64,000 bases of DNA from Basidiobolus meristosporus CBS 931.73 (Eukaryota > Basidiobolomycota > Basidiobolomycetes > Basidiobolales > Basidiobolaceae). The translations under genes were made by a program, and so were the position numbers. Location of the stretch: contig MCFE01000396.1 in the NCBI GenBank assembly GCA_002104905.1, positions 17,850-81,849 of the forward strand. Reading direction: 5' to 3'. The notes beneath the pieces are model-generated. The model did not search any database and had not been told where the DNA came from. It saw only the letters and a program-made list of their open reading frames with translations. Positions 51,106-61,224 of the stretch are shown here, one piece after another. Numbering within the stretch: position 1 is the stretch's first letter; each line of letters starts with the position of its first letter.

Positions 51106-53603
51106 TTACATCAAAATTTTCTCTTCCAGCTTCTGGCGAAGGTCCTGGACTACCGGATCATCGACATCCTCGGTGCTGTCGATGAACTGGCTCATAAGGC
51201 TTTCCAGGCCATTCTTCCGTAGTGTCTCCTCGATGTGATCGATCAGTCGATAGCACGAGGCGACGAAGGGGGCGGAGAATGGCGGCTCGATCATCTCCAG
51301 GACCTAGAGGTTGGTTAGGCAGGTTAGCGAACCGTCGGCCGACATTGGTTGGTGGTGGAGGGTATCAGGACTGACCTCACGGACGAAATGGATCAGCAAA
51401 CTCTCGTCCATCTTCTCAGCTGCATCCTCGACATAGCTCATAACAGGGGTCACGAAGTTGAGCTGCATTAGATAGATCAACCGGTCCAAGAGCATCTTGC
51501 GGAAAATCATCTGTTGCGAACCAGGCCAGGTTCAAGTTCGGGTTAGTGGTGCTCTTACACGGTGGTCGAGTGGAAAGTAGCTTACCAGGGTGGGGCCACC
51601 CAGAGAGGTCAGATCCATCTTCATGCTTGAGATGAAGATCTCGAAGATTCGTTGCTGCTGGAGCGGATGGCGATATGCGATCTGGTGCATGTGGTTAGTG
51701 ATCCTGCCCTGGTCGCCCGCGCCCATCATCTGGAACTTACCTCCTCCAACAAAAGATGGGGAAGGGACACCTCGGTCGTCCGGAAGTAGTTCTCATAGTA
51801 GCTTGTTTCGTGAAGGAGATTGTCAATATACAGCGTGAATCCTAGTGCTATGACGGGAATGCTGTTCGGGTGAGGGATCAGTACGGCGGTCTTAAGCGGC
51901 CCCACACAACCACGCTTACTTGAAGTAGGGCAGAATCTTCCCGGTGACGGTGTTCAGCTCGGTCCCGGTGGGCTTCCGTGACAGCAGGCTCTCCAATAGC
52001 TTGAGCGCATCAAAGTTGCTTTGCAGATCGGCCTTGTCAAGCTTCAGTACACTGGGTTAGCACACATGTCTATGCAGCATCCTCGGAATGCAGATACCTG
52101 GCCAGCGCTATCGGTCTTGACTCCTGTAGCGTATGCGATCAACCATAGGTATTTTTCCTTCAACTCGGGTCTCATCGTGTTCACACCTTCGCTGTTGGGG
52201 ACTAGGACAGCTGACAGCAAAATTTCTAGTAGGTTGCGGGGGTCAGTGGGGGACAATGCAGTTGACAGGTAGGTCTCAGAAGCTTCTCACCTAACAACTC
52301 AGAGTCTCTGAGATGCTCGACGGGCGGAGGAGCTGGTCCAGTGTAAGCACGATAAAGCTATAGATAAACGGGGGATTAGTGCCAGGGGAGGGAAGTATGT
52401 GACGTTGCTGTTCATTACCGAGATCACATCTCCGGGGGAAGGAACCTTTCCTAGCAAGATGGCCGCTAGAGGGGCGGCGATCTGGGTGGGTGTTTCTTCC
52501 AAGAAGAAGCGAAGGGTGTTGACGAGCTGGGGTCTGCAAAGACGGGTGAGTATAGGCCCAGGAAAGCCAGCGGGAATGGGTTACCTATTGAACTTCTCAT
52601 TGACCTCTTCCTCGAGTTCTTTCGAAATACGGGTGAACGCAAAGCCACCGGGCTCCTTCATGAGTTGGCGAATAAGGATCTGGGTAAACAGGTAGGTATA
52701 CTCGTTCTGGCACGACAATTTCTGGTGGATCAAGGCCAAGGTTAGTGCTGAACACCAAGAGGTGTGTGGAATGGGGACCTACGAGTAAGTCGGGAATTTG
52801 ATCATTCAGAGTGACATCGTCCAGGTCCTTGAGCTTCTGAAGGGTCCCCACGACAACCCCGGTAAATACGTTCACATACGTGGACGCAGTGGCAACGCTC
52901 GACATCTCCGATTGATACCCGGCGTCGGAGATTCGCTGAACAAACAAACCAAAGTTAGCCTCGCCAGACACGTGGGAACGAAAGGGACTCGACGATAGTA
53001 CCTGGATGGCAAAGTTGAGCAATAGACACTTCTTATGCTTCTCCGACAGTTCGTAGATCATATTTCTCCAGAATGGCTCGTGGATCATACCCTCCAGCCA
53101 GGCGGGTGGGTTCTAGCAAACGGGTGAATCGCAATGAGCAAAGGGAGGATGGTGCAGGTTAAGAAGTGGCCAGAAAATACTTCTGAATTCATGAATTCGG
53201 CGTCGACTGTAGTTGGGTTGAATCTCTCCAGGACTCGATCTCGAACGAGTTTCTTCATCTCCAGTTCGTAATCGATGTCGAACTCCTCACACCATTCCGA
53301 GGCGATATTGCACATCTGGGCGAGGCCAACGTATTTCTCGGACAACATGGTGACTGCCTGGAAGGGAGTGCCGCCGTTGGTCAGAAATTCGGTGAGTTGC
53401 TTGTCCATGTTCGGTTCCATGATGGCATCTTACGAGGAAGGGGTGAGTAAAAAGTAGAGATCCTTCGCCAGCAAACAACTGCGTACCTATCCCAGAAAGG
53501 GCAGCCCGAGCTTTGTCTTGTCTTGCTTGTTTGTCAGCCTGAAAGAAATCCGGATCAACACGATGAATCAAACGGAAAGAAGAAGATCGACACACTCTAC
53601 CAT
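51106..53603 (-). CDS. Negative elongation factor C/D homologue (NELF-C/D, TH1)
   Basis: Fourteen exons give 561 residues: 53603-53601 (start codon only), 53538-53487, 53428-53181, 53112-53002, 52935-52783, 52721-52585, 52533-52419, 52357-52291, 52225-52098, 52041-51920, 51861-51741, 51681-51586, 51510-51376, 51303-51106. TH1 family blocks run in order along the whole protein: IMEPNMDKQLTEFLTNGGTP, NPPAWLEGMIHEPFWRNMIY, KCLLLNFAIQRISDAGYQSE, NEYTYLFTQILIRQL, LYRAYTGPAPPPVEHL, MRPELKEKYLWLIAYATG, NIPVIALGFTLYID and LQQQRIFEIFISS, then MLLDRLIYLMQLNFVTPVMSYV and EPPFSAPFVASCYRLIDHIE. In animals NELF-C/D pairs with NELF-A and holds RNA polymerase II in promoter-proximal pausing. Human NELF-C/D has about 590 residues, so this copy is full length. 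Confidence 0.92.
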
Positions 53604-54021
53604 ATCAACATAAACACCTGGGGGTAATCAGTGGGATTGTAAGGGAAACTTGACGCGTTGAGACTACTTAATGAACGTGACAAATAACTCCAAACAACGT
53701 ATCTGTTGAGGAGGCAAATTCGCCTGTATTCTTCCACAAATAAAGAAAATCCAAAGTCTGATTAAATCCGATGGCCAATGATTAGCAAAGTTTGATTAAA
53801 TCCCGTGGCCAATGGGCTTGGCGACGAGCGATCCAGGTAAATTTCAGGAGTCTTTGTAAGACCCCGCAACAGGCCCCTCAATTTCTCCAACAGTAGTAGC
53901 CACCATTTTCGGTTTGATGGCCTGTGTCTTTTGCAAGGTTTCATGATTCTCTTGCGCCTCCTTCACCCATCTGGATAAATACACCATGGTGCCTGCCATC
54001 TTACTCACGCCAACTACAACT
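53604..54021. promoter_or_regulatory. Divergent intergenic region with duplicated CCAAT block
   Basis: 418 bp between NELF-C/D (-) and the small secreted-protein gene (+). Two imperfect copies of TGATTAAATCC-GTGGCCAATG occur at about 53759-53780 and 53792-53816, each with a CCAAT core. ATAAATACACC at about 53974 may serve as TATA element for the plus-strand gene. Confidence 0.5.
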
Positions 54022-54216
54022 ATGAATCTCTCCGCTATTCTTCTCGTGATCTGTCTGTTTGCCTGCCAGGCGTTTGCTGTCATCAATGAACACGAAATCG
54101 GCCAGGAAGAGTTGATACTCGATCTGGGGAACCTTCTGAACCTGAGACTAAACTTGGGTAGCTTAGGCAGTCTCACCGTTGGGAAGCAACATAAGAGCAA
54201 AGATACGGATTACTGA
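54022..54216 (+). CDS. Candidate small secreted protein, 64 residues
   Basis: MNLSAILLVICLFACQAFAV is a textbook signal peptide with a likely cleavage after AFA. A short mature peptide follows, rich in Leu/Asn/Gly (LDLGNLLNLRLNLGSLGSL), ending KSKDTDY. A TATA-like element lies about 45 bp upstream of the ATG and AATAAAATA follows the stop by about 12 bp. An in-frame upstream ATG (53986) would hide the signal peptide and is less likely. No family is recognised. It could be an effector-like or hydrophobin-unrelated surface peptide, or a chance frame. Confidence 0.5.
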   Translation: MNLSAILLVICLFACQAFAVINEHEIGQEELILDLGNLLNLRLNLGSLGSLTVGKQHKSKDTDY

Positions 54217-55674
54217 GATTCCTCCCAATAAAATATTTTTACTAATGTTGCAATATATACACATCCATATATATTCTTGTACTAAGTTTGCTGAGTATTC
54301 TTTAAGATTTGGTCCTAAAGTATGGTGGTGGGCATCCTCAAAATTTCCAACCTGATCACAATTCCACCCGGTCTGTTAGGGAATGATTTTGCTGCAATGT
54401 CCACATCTTAAACAAAACATTGTGATGACTTTCTTTACAACCTTCTAAATATTCTGAAAATTTTTGGATTTACCGGAAGGTTGTCCAAGTACAAAATGCT
54501 CTTTCTACTAACCTCCAAGTACTTTCAAATTCATCTTCCCCTCTTTTTCCTTATCTCCCGGTGCAAAATTTGCTTGCTGTGGCACTGTGGATTTGGAAGT
54601 GATCTGATGCACCAAAATAGAGACACAGGCTTTCCTTATTAGACTTAGTCATCTAAACTAAACTTTCATGCATTTGTGTGACCTTTGTAAACATAATGAC
54701 AGCAGTGCCTTATAGTTGACTCTGAAAAGTCATACAGAAGGCCTGTGGTCTCTTTGGCATGCCTAAAAGCTTGATCATCTCTTGTAAGTCCGCTCACTCA
54801 GAATCAGTGAATGCTGGTACAGTGTATTTGTATGGTGCCTAAACCATAATAAATTCCTGCTTAGTCAAGGAGACAGTAACAGCTGGATCAAAGCTTAGGT
54901 CCATAGGGTATCAGTCAAATATTTGATGTAACTGAAGTCTTCAGAATTGTTGCAAGCTTCAGGCTGATTCAAGTTGGCTCATGTGAAGCACAATTTTCTG
55001 GGTTCCACCTCACCACTTTGTCATCAGTAGTAATTTGGATGCAAACTGCATATTTACAACCACATGTCTTGGTGTGTGTAGAGGATTCACAATATACTGC
55101 TATAAGTCTACTATGTATTACATTTGTTGAAAGAATTTTGGAGGTATAAGAAGGGATGAGGAAACAATAGACTCTATGGTTTTTTGTTCAATAATATATT
55201 TATGCTAAGGTGGAGTTTGTGCTTTTACATAGTTTTGGCAAAACAAACACATAAAGATATTTGGAAAAATTTGATGAGCATGTGCCAAAAGTTTGGGGCT
55301 CCTTGGACAGCATAAAAAATTCTGGCCAAATTTCTTGTTAGGACTTGTTGGAATATTTCACCAAAATATCAGGTACCCAGGAAATGAAGAATCTCAAAGA
55401 TCTGCAGGTCAGGATCCAAGTGACTAAGCTAATGAACTCCTTGGTGTAACTATAAAGCTGACAGTAATATCTGCTTAGTCACTGATATCATGGCCTTTTA
55501 TTATTTCAATACTTGCCCAAAATCCTAACAGAGTTAGAGGAAACAGTTTACTGTGATCTCATGTATACAGGATAAAAATCTTGCAATATTCTGAGGAGTA
55601 TTTGCAAATGTTGTGGAGAACTAGAGGATTTTTATGTTATTTACTTATATACTCTTGATACAGTAAGACAAATA
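54217..55674. other. AT-rich, gene-poor DNA with decayed transposon fragments
   Basis: 1.46 kb without any long open frame. The right part holds degenerate pieces related to the copia LTR in both orientations (55273-55404). The rest is unrecognised and probably old mobile-element DNA. Confidence 0.6.
55273..55404. repeat. Decayed LTR-related fragments, inverted then direct
   Basis: 55273-55310 reads like the reverse complement of the LTR segment around GTCCAAACAGCCCCAAACTT. 55322-55404 matches the LTR in direct orientation (CACCAAAATATCAGGTACCCAG against CACCAAAATACCAGGTACCCAG). Similarity is imperfect. Confidence 0.55.
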
Positions 55675-56007
55675 TGTTGTAAAAATTTGTAATTCCACCT
55701 AAATATTCACCTAACTTAATCACTTATATCATTACCTTTAAATCCTAGGTAATACTGATCAAATTCCTTGTCAGGATTTACTTAGAATATTTACCCTGGA
55801 CATAAAAAATTAGACAAGTTGTCCAAACAGCCCCAAACTTTGCACACATGCTCTTGGGACCTTCCTTAACATATTCTACATGTTTGTAATGCCAAGATCA
55901 TGTAAAAGTATAAATACTACTTTTACATACAATAACTCATTAAGTGAAAATCACATCATTTACTTGTTCTCCCAATCACTTCCAATATCTTCAAGACTCT
56001 TACAACA
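55675..56007 (+). repeat. 5' LTR of the older copia element
   Basis: 333 bp from TGTTG to CAACA, homologous to the two LTRs of the younger element but clearly more diverged. It contains AGTATAAATACTAC, a TATA-type promoter, near 55908-55921. Confidence 0.9.
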
Positions 56008-56037
56008 AGTTATAAGCCCCAAGCTGTCACTCTCTGC

Positions 56038-56537
56038 AATGTTTACTACTGCTATCACTGGAATTTCTCCCTCTGCTGAAAAGTTGGATGGATCTAACTA
56101 CCAAGTGTGGAAGGTGAAGATGAAGATGCTGCTACAAGAAAGAGGCCTTTGGAATATTGTCATGGGAGAAGAATTCCCTCCTAAGAACATGGGAGAGGAA
56201 GCCTTAAAGCACCAGAAGAAAGAACAAAGTGCCTTTAACTGCATTTGCCTTAATGTCAAGGACAAATTGCTAATTCAATGCTCAAGAGCAAAAACAGCAA
56301 AGAATGCCTAGAAAGCATTAGAAGACACCTACCAGTCATGTTCAGCTGCTAAAAAAGTGTATCTTAGACAAAAATTCCTTACCACAAAGATGCTGCCAGG
56401 AGAAGAAATGAAAAATCTGTTAACAGAATAACCCTGCTGGTGGATGAGATGGAATCTGTAGGCATACCAACTACTGATGCAGATGTGATAGTTACCATCC
56501 TGAATGGCCTGACAGACAAGAGTCAGGGCCTTGTATC
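56038..56537 (+). pseudogene. gag 5' part of the older copia element
   Basis: Open from MFTTAITGISPSAEKLDGSN to about 56309, where a TAG interrupts it; a further frameshift follows before the insertion point. It is closely similar to the gag of the younger element (YQVWKVKMKMLLQERGLW shared). Confidence 0.85.
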
Positions 56538-56885
56538 TGTTGTAAAATTTGTAATTCCACCTAAATATTCACCTAACTTAGTCACTTAGATCATTACCCT
56601 TAAATCCTATAGAATACTGACCAAATTCCTTGTTGGGATTTACTTAGAATATTTTCACCAAAATACCAGGTACCCAGAACATGAAAATTCTCAAAGTTGT
56701 CCAAACAGCCCCAAACTTTGCACACATGTTCTTGGGACCTTCCTTAACCTATTCTATGTGTTTGTAATGCCAGGACCATGTAAAAGTAAAAATACTACTT
56801 GTACATTCAATAAATCATTAAGTGAAAACCACATAATCTACTTGGCCTCCCAATCACTTCCAATATCTCCAAGACTCTTACAACA
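56538..56885 (+). repeat. 5' LTR of the inserted copia element
   Basis: Starts TGTTGTAAAATTTGTAATTC and ends CTCTTACAACA. Its TATA-like site is mutated (AGTAAAAATAC), whereas the 3' LTR keeps AGTATAAATAC. Confidence 0.93.
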
Positions 56886-56898
56886 GGCTATGAGCCCC
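56886..56898 (+). other. Primer-binding site matching the initiator tRNA-Met anticodon arm
   Basis: GGCTATGAGCCCC follows the LTR directly. It is close to GGTTATGAGCCC, the complement of the anticodon stem-loop (GGGCTCATAACC) of eukaryotic initiator tRNA-Met, rather than of a tRNA 3' end. Confidence 0.65.
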
Positions 56899-56916
56899 AA
56901 GCTGTCACTCTCTGCA

Positions 56917-58656
56917 ATGTCTACTACTGCTATTACTGGAATTTTTCCCTCTGCTGAAAAGCTGGATGGCTCTAACTACCAAGTGTGGAAGGTGAAGATG
57001 AAGATGCTGCTACAAGAAAGAGGCCTTTGGGATATTGTCATGGGAGAAGAATGCCCTCCTAAAAATGTGGGAGAGGAAGCCTTAAAATACCAGAAGAAAG
57101 AACAAAGTGCCTTTAACTGCATTTGCCTTAATGTCAAGGACAAATTGCTAATTCAATGCTTAAGAGCAAAAACAGCAAAGAATGCCTGGAAAGCATTGGA
57201 AGACACCTACCAGTCATGTTCAGCTGCCAAGAAAATGTATCTGAGACGAAAACTCTTTACTACAAAGATGCTGCCAGGAGAAGAAATGAAAAATCTAATT
57301 AACAGAATTACCCTGCTGGTAGATGAGATGGAATCTGTGGGCGTACCAACTACTGATGAGGATGTGATAGTTACCATCCTGAATAGCCTGACAGACAAGT
57401 TTCAGGGCCTTGTATCAGCCCCAGAGTCCAGAACTGAAGATTTGACCTTAAATTACGTATATGGAAGGCTCCTGGATGAAGAATTAGGAGAATCAAGTGC
57501 CAATAAGAAGGAAGAAGAAAATGCTTTAATAAGCAATGATAACCAACAAAGGAGGTACCCAAGACCCTACAAAGGCAACAGCAACCTATTTTGCAACTAC
57601 TGCAAAAGGAAAGGACACAAATCAGTCCGGTGTCTCAAAAAGAGAGATTGTCAGCAAAAGAAACCTGAATATGGAAATGCTGCAACAAATGAGGATAGAC
57701 TATTCATATCTGCACTAAATATGACCACAAACAAGGATTCTCAGACGTGGTATATTGACTCTGGAGCTTCTCAACACTTTACACACCAAAAAAAACTTTT
57801 TACCCAATATCAAGAAATTCTAATTAAGAAGGTTTTCATGGGTGGCATTAGAACACTTGATGCAGTGGGAGAAGGAACTATCCAAGTAAACCTTAGAAGC
57901 AGTGAAGGAAGCCATACACTGACCTTTAAAGAAGTACTTTATGTACCAGAAATAGCCAAGAACCTACTCTCTGTAAGCAAGGCCACAGCAGAAGGACTCA
58001 GTTTCAGTTTTGACAATTCTGGATGCAGGATCACTGATCAAAATGGTGCCCATATTGCTTTGGGCATCAGAGATCAGATTCTATACAAGTTGACTTATAT
58101 TCCATTATATCTGGAAGCCAATATAATTAACTTACATGAAGAAACACCAATGCTTTGGCACAGGAGATTTGGGCACATCAATTTTGATTATTTGCGTGCA
58201 ATGATCAAATATCAGCTAATTTCTGGAGTGAAAATTGATCCCCCAGCTAATTTGGAGCACTGTGAAGCTTGTATATATGGGATACAAGCCAGACAACTGT
58301 TCAAGAGCTCTGGGTTAATCAAAACTAAGAAAAAATTAGATCTTATTCACTCGGATCGGTGTGGACATATGCAAAATTTATCCTTAGGTGGGATGAAGTA
58401 TTTAATCACTTTTATTGATGATTATACAAGATACACATGGGTCTACTTCATGGAGAGAAAGGAAGAACCTCTGTCTAAGCTCAGGGAGTTTAAAGCCATG
58501 GTGGAGAGAGAAACTGGTGAAAAAATCAAGAAAATACGCTCTGACAATGGTGGAGAATATACCTCAAAACTCTTCATTCACTTTTGCAAAATTCATGGGA
58601 CAAAGCAAGAGACTACTGTACCATACTCCCCACAGCAAAATGGAGTAGCAGAATGA
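56917..58656 (+). pseudogene. Copia gag-protease-integrase (5' part of polyprotein)
   Basis: Contains a UBN2-type gag core, a CCHC zinc knuckle (CNYCKRKGHKSVRC), the protease active site IDSGAS, a pre-integrase zinc region (HRRFGHINFDYL, HCEACIYG) and integrase acidic residues in LDLIHSD, FIDDYTR and SDNGGEY. It stops at TGA 58654-58656, where the older copy has TGT. The frame is also open upstream of 56917 into the LTR; the ATG at 56917 (MSTTAITGI) was taken because it lies after the primer-binding site. Confidence 0.9.
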
Positions 58657-60860
58657 GCTAACAGATCAATAATTGATATGGCAAGATCCATGATCCATGA
58701 TCAAAAATTATCCTATGATTTTTGGGCGGAATCAGTTGCCACTGCTGTATATCTTAAAAATAGAAGTTATAACAGAATGCTTTGTAATTCTCTTCCATTT
58801 GAAGCATGGTATGGATACAGACCAAGTGCAGAACATCTAAGAATATTTGGGTGTACAGCATATTCCAAAAAACTAGCCAAAAATCAGTCAAAATTTGAGC
58901 CAAAAAGTGTAAAATGCATATTTTTGGGCTACAGCAATGAGAGTAAAGCATACAGACTCTACAATACCAAAGCAAAGAAGCTGATCAAGTCCAGGGATGT
59001 GTTGTTTGATGAAAATTCAAAATTTTTGCAAAAAATGACATCAGATGATGACAAAAATCTGATCTCAAGTCCACCAATTGTCAGGATTAAATCAGAGCAA
59101 AACTATAAAATTTTTTCACTCCAGAGGACTCTACAACCGTGGTTCAGCCAGAATTAGTGCCCAAGAATATCCCAGAAGTGATCATTCCAGTATCAAATGC
59201 CCAGAGATCAAATTGGACAAGACATAGCCCAAATTACTATATCAATGAGGGTACAAACTTAGCCTATGCCTATTCAGTCCATATTGATGAGCCCCAGACT
59301 GTAAAAGAGGCCCTAAATAGCCCTCAGACAAAGTTTTGGAGATCTGCAATGACTGAGGAATATCAGGCACTGATGGAAAATCAAACTTGGGACTTAGTCA
59401 AATTACCAATCAACCAAAAATCAATTGGATGCAGATAGGTTTTCAAGACAAAATACAAGGCTGATGATACAATCAAAAGATACAAAGCAAGACTTGTAGC
59501 CAAAGGATACTCTCAAACAAAAGGACTTGACTATACTGAGACCTTTGCAGCGGTAGCCAAGTTTAATTCCATCAGATTAATATTGGCTATTGCAGCCAAA
59601 TATAAGTTTTTTATTCATCAAATGGATGTAAAAACTGCATTTTTGAATGGAGAACTTGATGAGGACATGTATATGGACCTGCCTGATGGGTTTGATGACC
59701 AAGATAACCCCCATTTGGTCTGCAAGCTTAAAAAGTCACTATATGGTCTCAAACAATCACCAAGAGCCTGGAATTGCAAGATAGATTCTTATTTGGAATC
59801 TTTGAGTTTAAAAAGGAGTAATGCTGACTATAGTATATACTATAGGCCAGATAGAGCAAGTCCAGTTCTATTAGCTCTATATGTGGATTATCTTATTATA
59901 GCTGCCAATAACCAAGAAACATTGGAAGAGACTAAATCCAGCCTATCTAAGGAGTTCAAGATGTCTGATTTAGGAGAACTTAGTTACTACTTAGGGATTA
60001 AGTTCTCCATAGACAGAAGTACCCAGACTATTACCCTAAGCCAATCCAAGTATATTCAAGATATACTAAAGAAGTACAAAATGGAAGACTGTTGACCAGC
60101 AGCTACCCCAATGGAGACAAACCTTAACTTGGTCAAAACTCAACCATATTTAGAGAGCTTGGTGCCATCTGAAAGCCCTGACTTTCCTTATCAATCTATG
60201 ATCGGCAGTCAGATGTATATCATGCTTGGAACACGTCCAGATATCTCATATTCAGTGGGAGTTGTCAGCCAACATAATCAGAACTATGGTTCTGATCATA
60301 TTGCAGCAGTTAAGCGGATTTTTAGATACCTAAAAGGAACTGCTGATATTTGCTTAAGATACACTTATAAGGACTCAGAACAAGATCTTGTGGGATACTC
60401 TGATGCAGATTGGGGATGAAATTTAGAAGACAGAAGATCCCCTACAGGATACACCTTTCTTTACTGTAAAGGAGCAATTTCATGGAATTCAAGAAAGCAA
60501 CCAGCCGTAGCACTTTCCAGCACAGAGACAGAGTATATGGCAGCCTGTGAAGCTACAAAAGAAGCAATGTGGTTAAGAAAACTTCTTACAGATTTAGGCC
60601 TATGTCAAAAAACACCTATTACATTATTTCAAGATAATTAAGGATGTATACAATTAGGTAGAAATCCAACTTTTCATGCTAGAACCAAGCACATAGATAT
60701 TAGACATCATTTCATACGTGAAGCTATAGAGAATAACTTAGTTAGCTTAGTTTACTATCCTACAGATGAAAGGATTACAGACATATTTACCAAACCATTA
60801 GCTAGAGACAAGTTTGAATATCTTAGGTCAAAATTAGGACTAATCAGTATGAACATTTAG
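58657..60860 (+). pseudogene. Copia integrase end, reverse transcriptase and RNase H (broken)
   Basis: Integrase C-terminal part to about 59100, then RT (FAAVAKFNSIRLILAIAA, MDVKTAFLNGELDEDMYM, KKSLYGLKQSPRAW). The active-site motif reads YVDY instead of YVDD. RNase H blocks are YSDADWG, SSTETEYMAACEATKEA and the closing HIDIRHHFIREA..TDIFTKPL. Four in-frame stops (59436 TAG, 60093 TGA, 60417 TGA, 60639 TAA) and one frameshift. The polyprotein ends at the TAG near 60858. Confidence 0.9.
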
Positions 60861-60871
60861 CTGAGTGGGAG

Positions 60872-61219
60872 TGTTGTAAAATTTGCAATTCCACCTAAAT
60901 ATTCACCTAACTTAGTCACTTAGATCATTACCCTTAAATCCTAGAGAATACTGACCAAATTCCTTGTTGGGATTTACTTAGAATATTTTCACCAAAATAC
61001 CAGGTACCCAGAACATGAAAATTCTCAAAGTTGTCCAAACAGCCCCAAACTTTGCACACATGTTCTTGGGACCTTCCTTAGCCTATTCTAAGTGTTTGTA
61101 ATGCCAAGACCAGGTAAAAGTATAAATACTACTTGTACATTCAATAAATCATTAAGTGAAAACCACATAATCCACTTGTCCTCCCAATCACTTCCAGTAT
61201 CTCCAAGACTCTTACAGCA
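60872..61219 (+). repeat. 3' LTR of the inserted copia element
   Basis: Starts TGTTGTAAAATTTGCAATTC right after the polypurine tract and ends CTCTTACAGCA, followed by the second GTATC. Confidence 0.93.
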
Positions 61220-61224
61220 GTATC

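Larger units (their letters stand above)
56538..61219 (+). mobile_element. Complete but inactivated Ty1/copia retrotransposon
   Basis: 4,682 bp: LTRs 56538-56885 and 60872-61219 (348 bp each, TGTTG...CAACA or CAGCA ends, about a dozen differences by eye), primer-binding site 56886-56898, polypurine tract GAGTGGGAG 60863-60871, and 5-bp target duplication GTATC (56533-56537, 61220-61224). Internal order is gag, protease, integrase, reverse transcriptase, RNase H, which defines Ty1/copia. In-frame stops at 58654, 59436, 60093, 60417 and 60639 and a frameshift near 59105-59130 break the polyprotein. The 3-4 % LTR difference indicates a fairly old insertion. Confidence 0.95.

Noticed and set aside
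53844-54200. Minus-strand 118-residue frame over the secreted-peptide gene
   Set aside because: It covers promoter and antisense of the signal-peptide gene; its basic composition and lack of family support argue against it.
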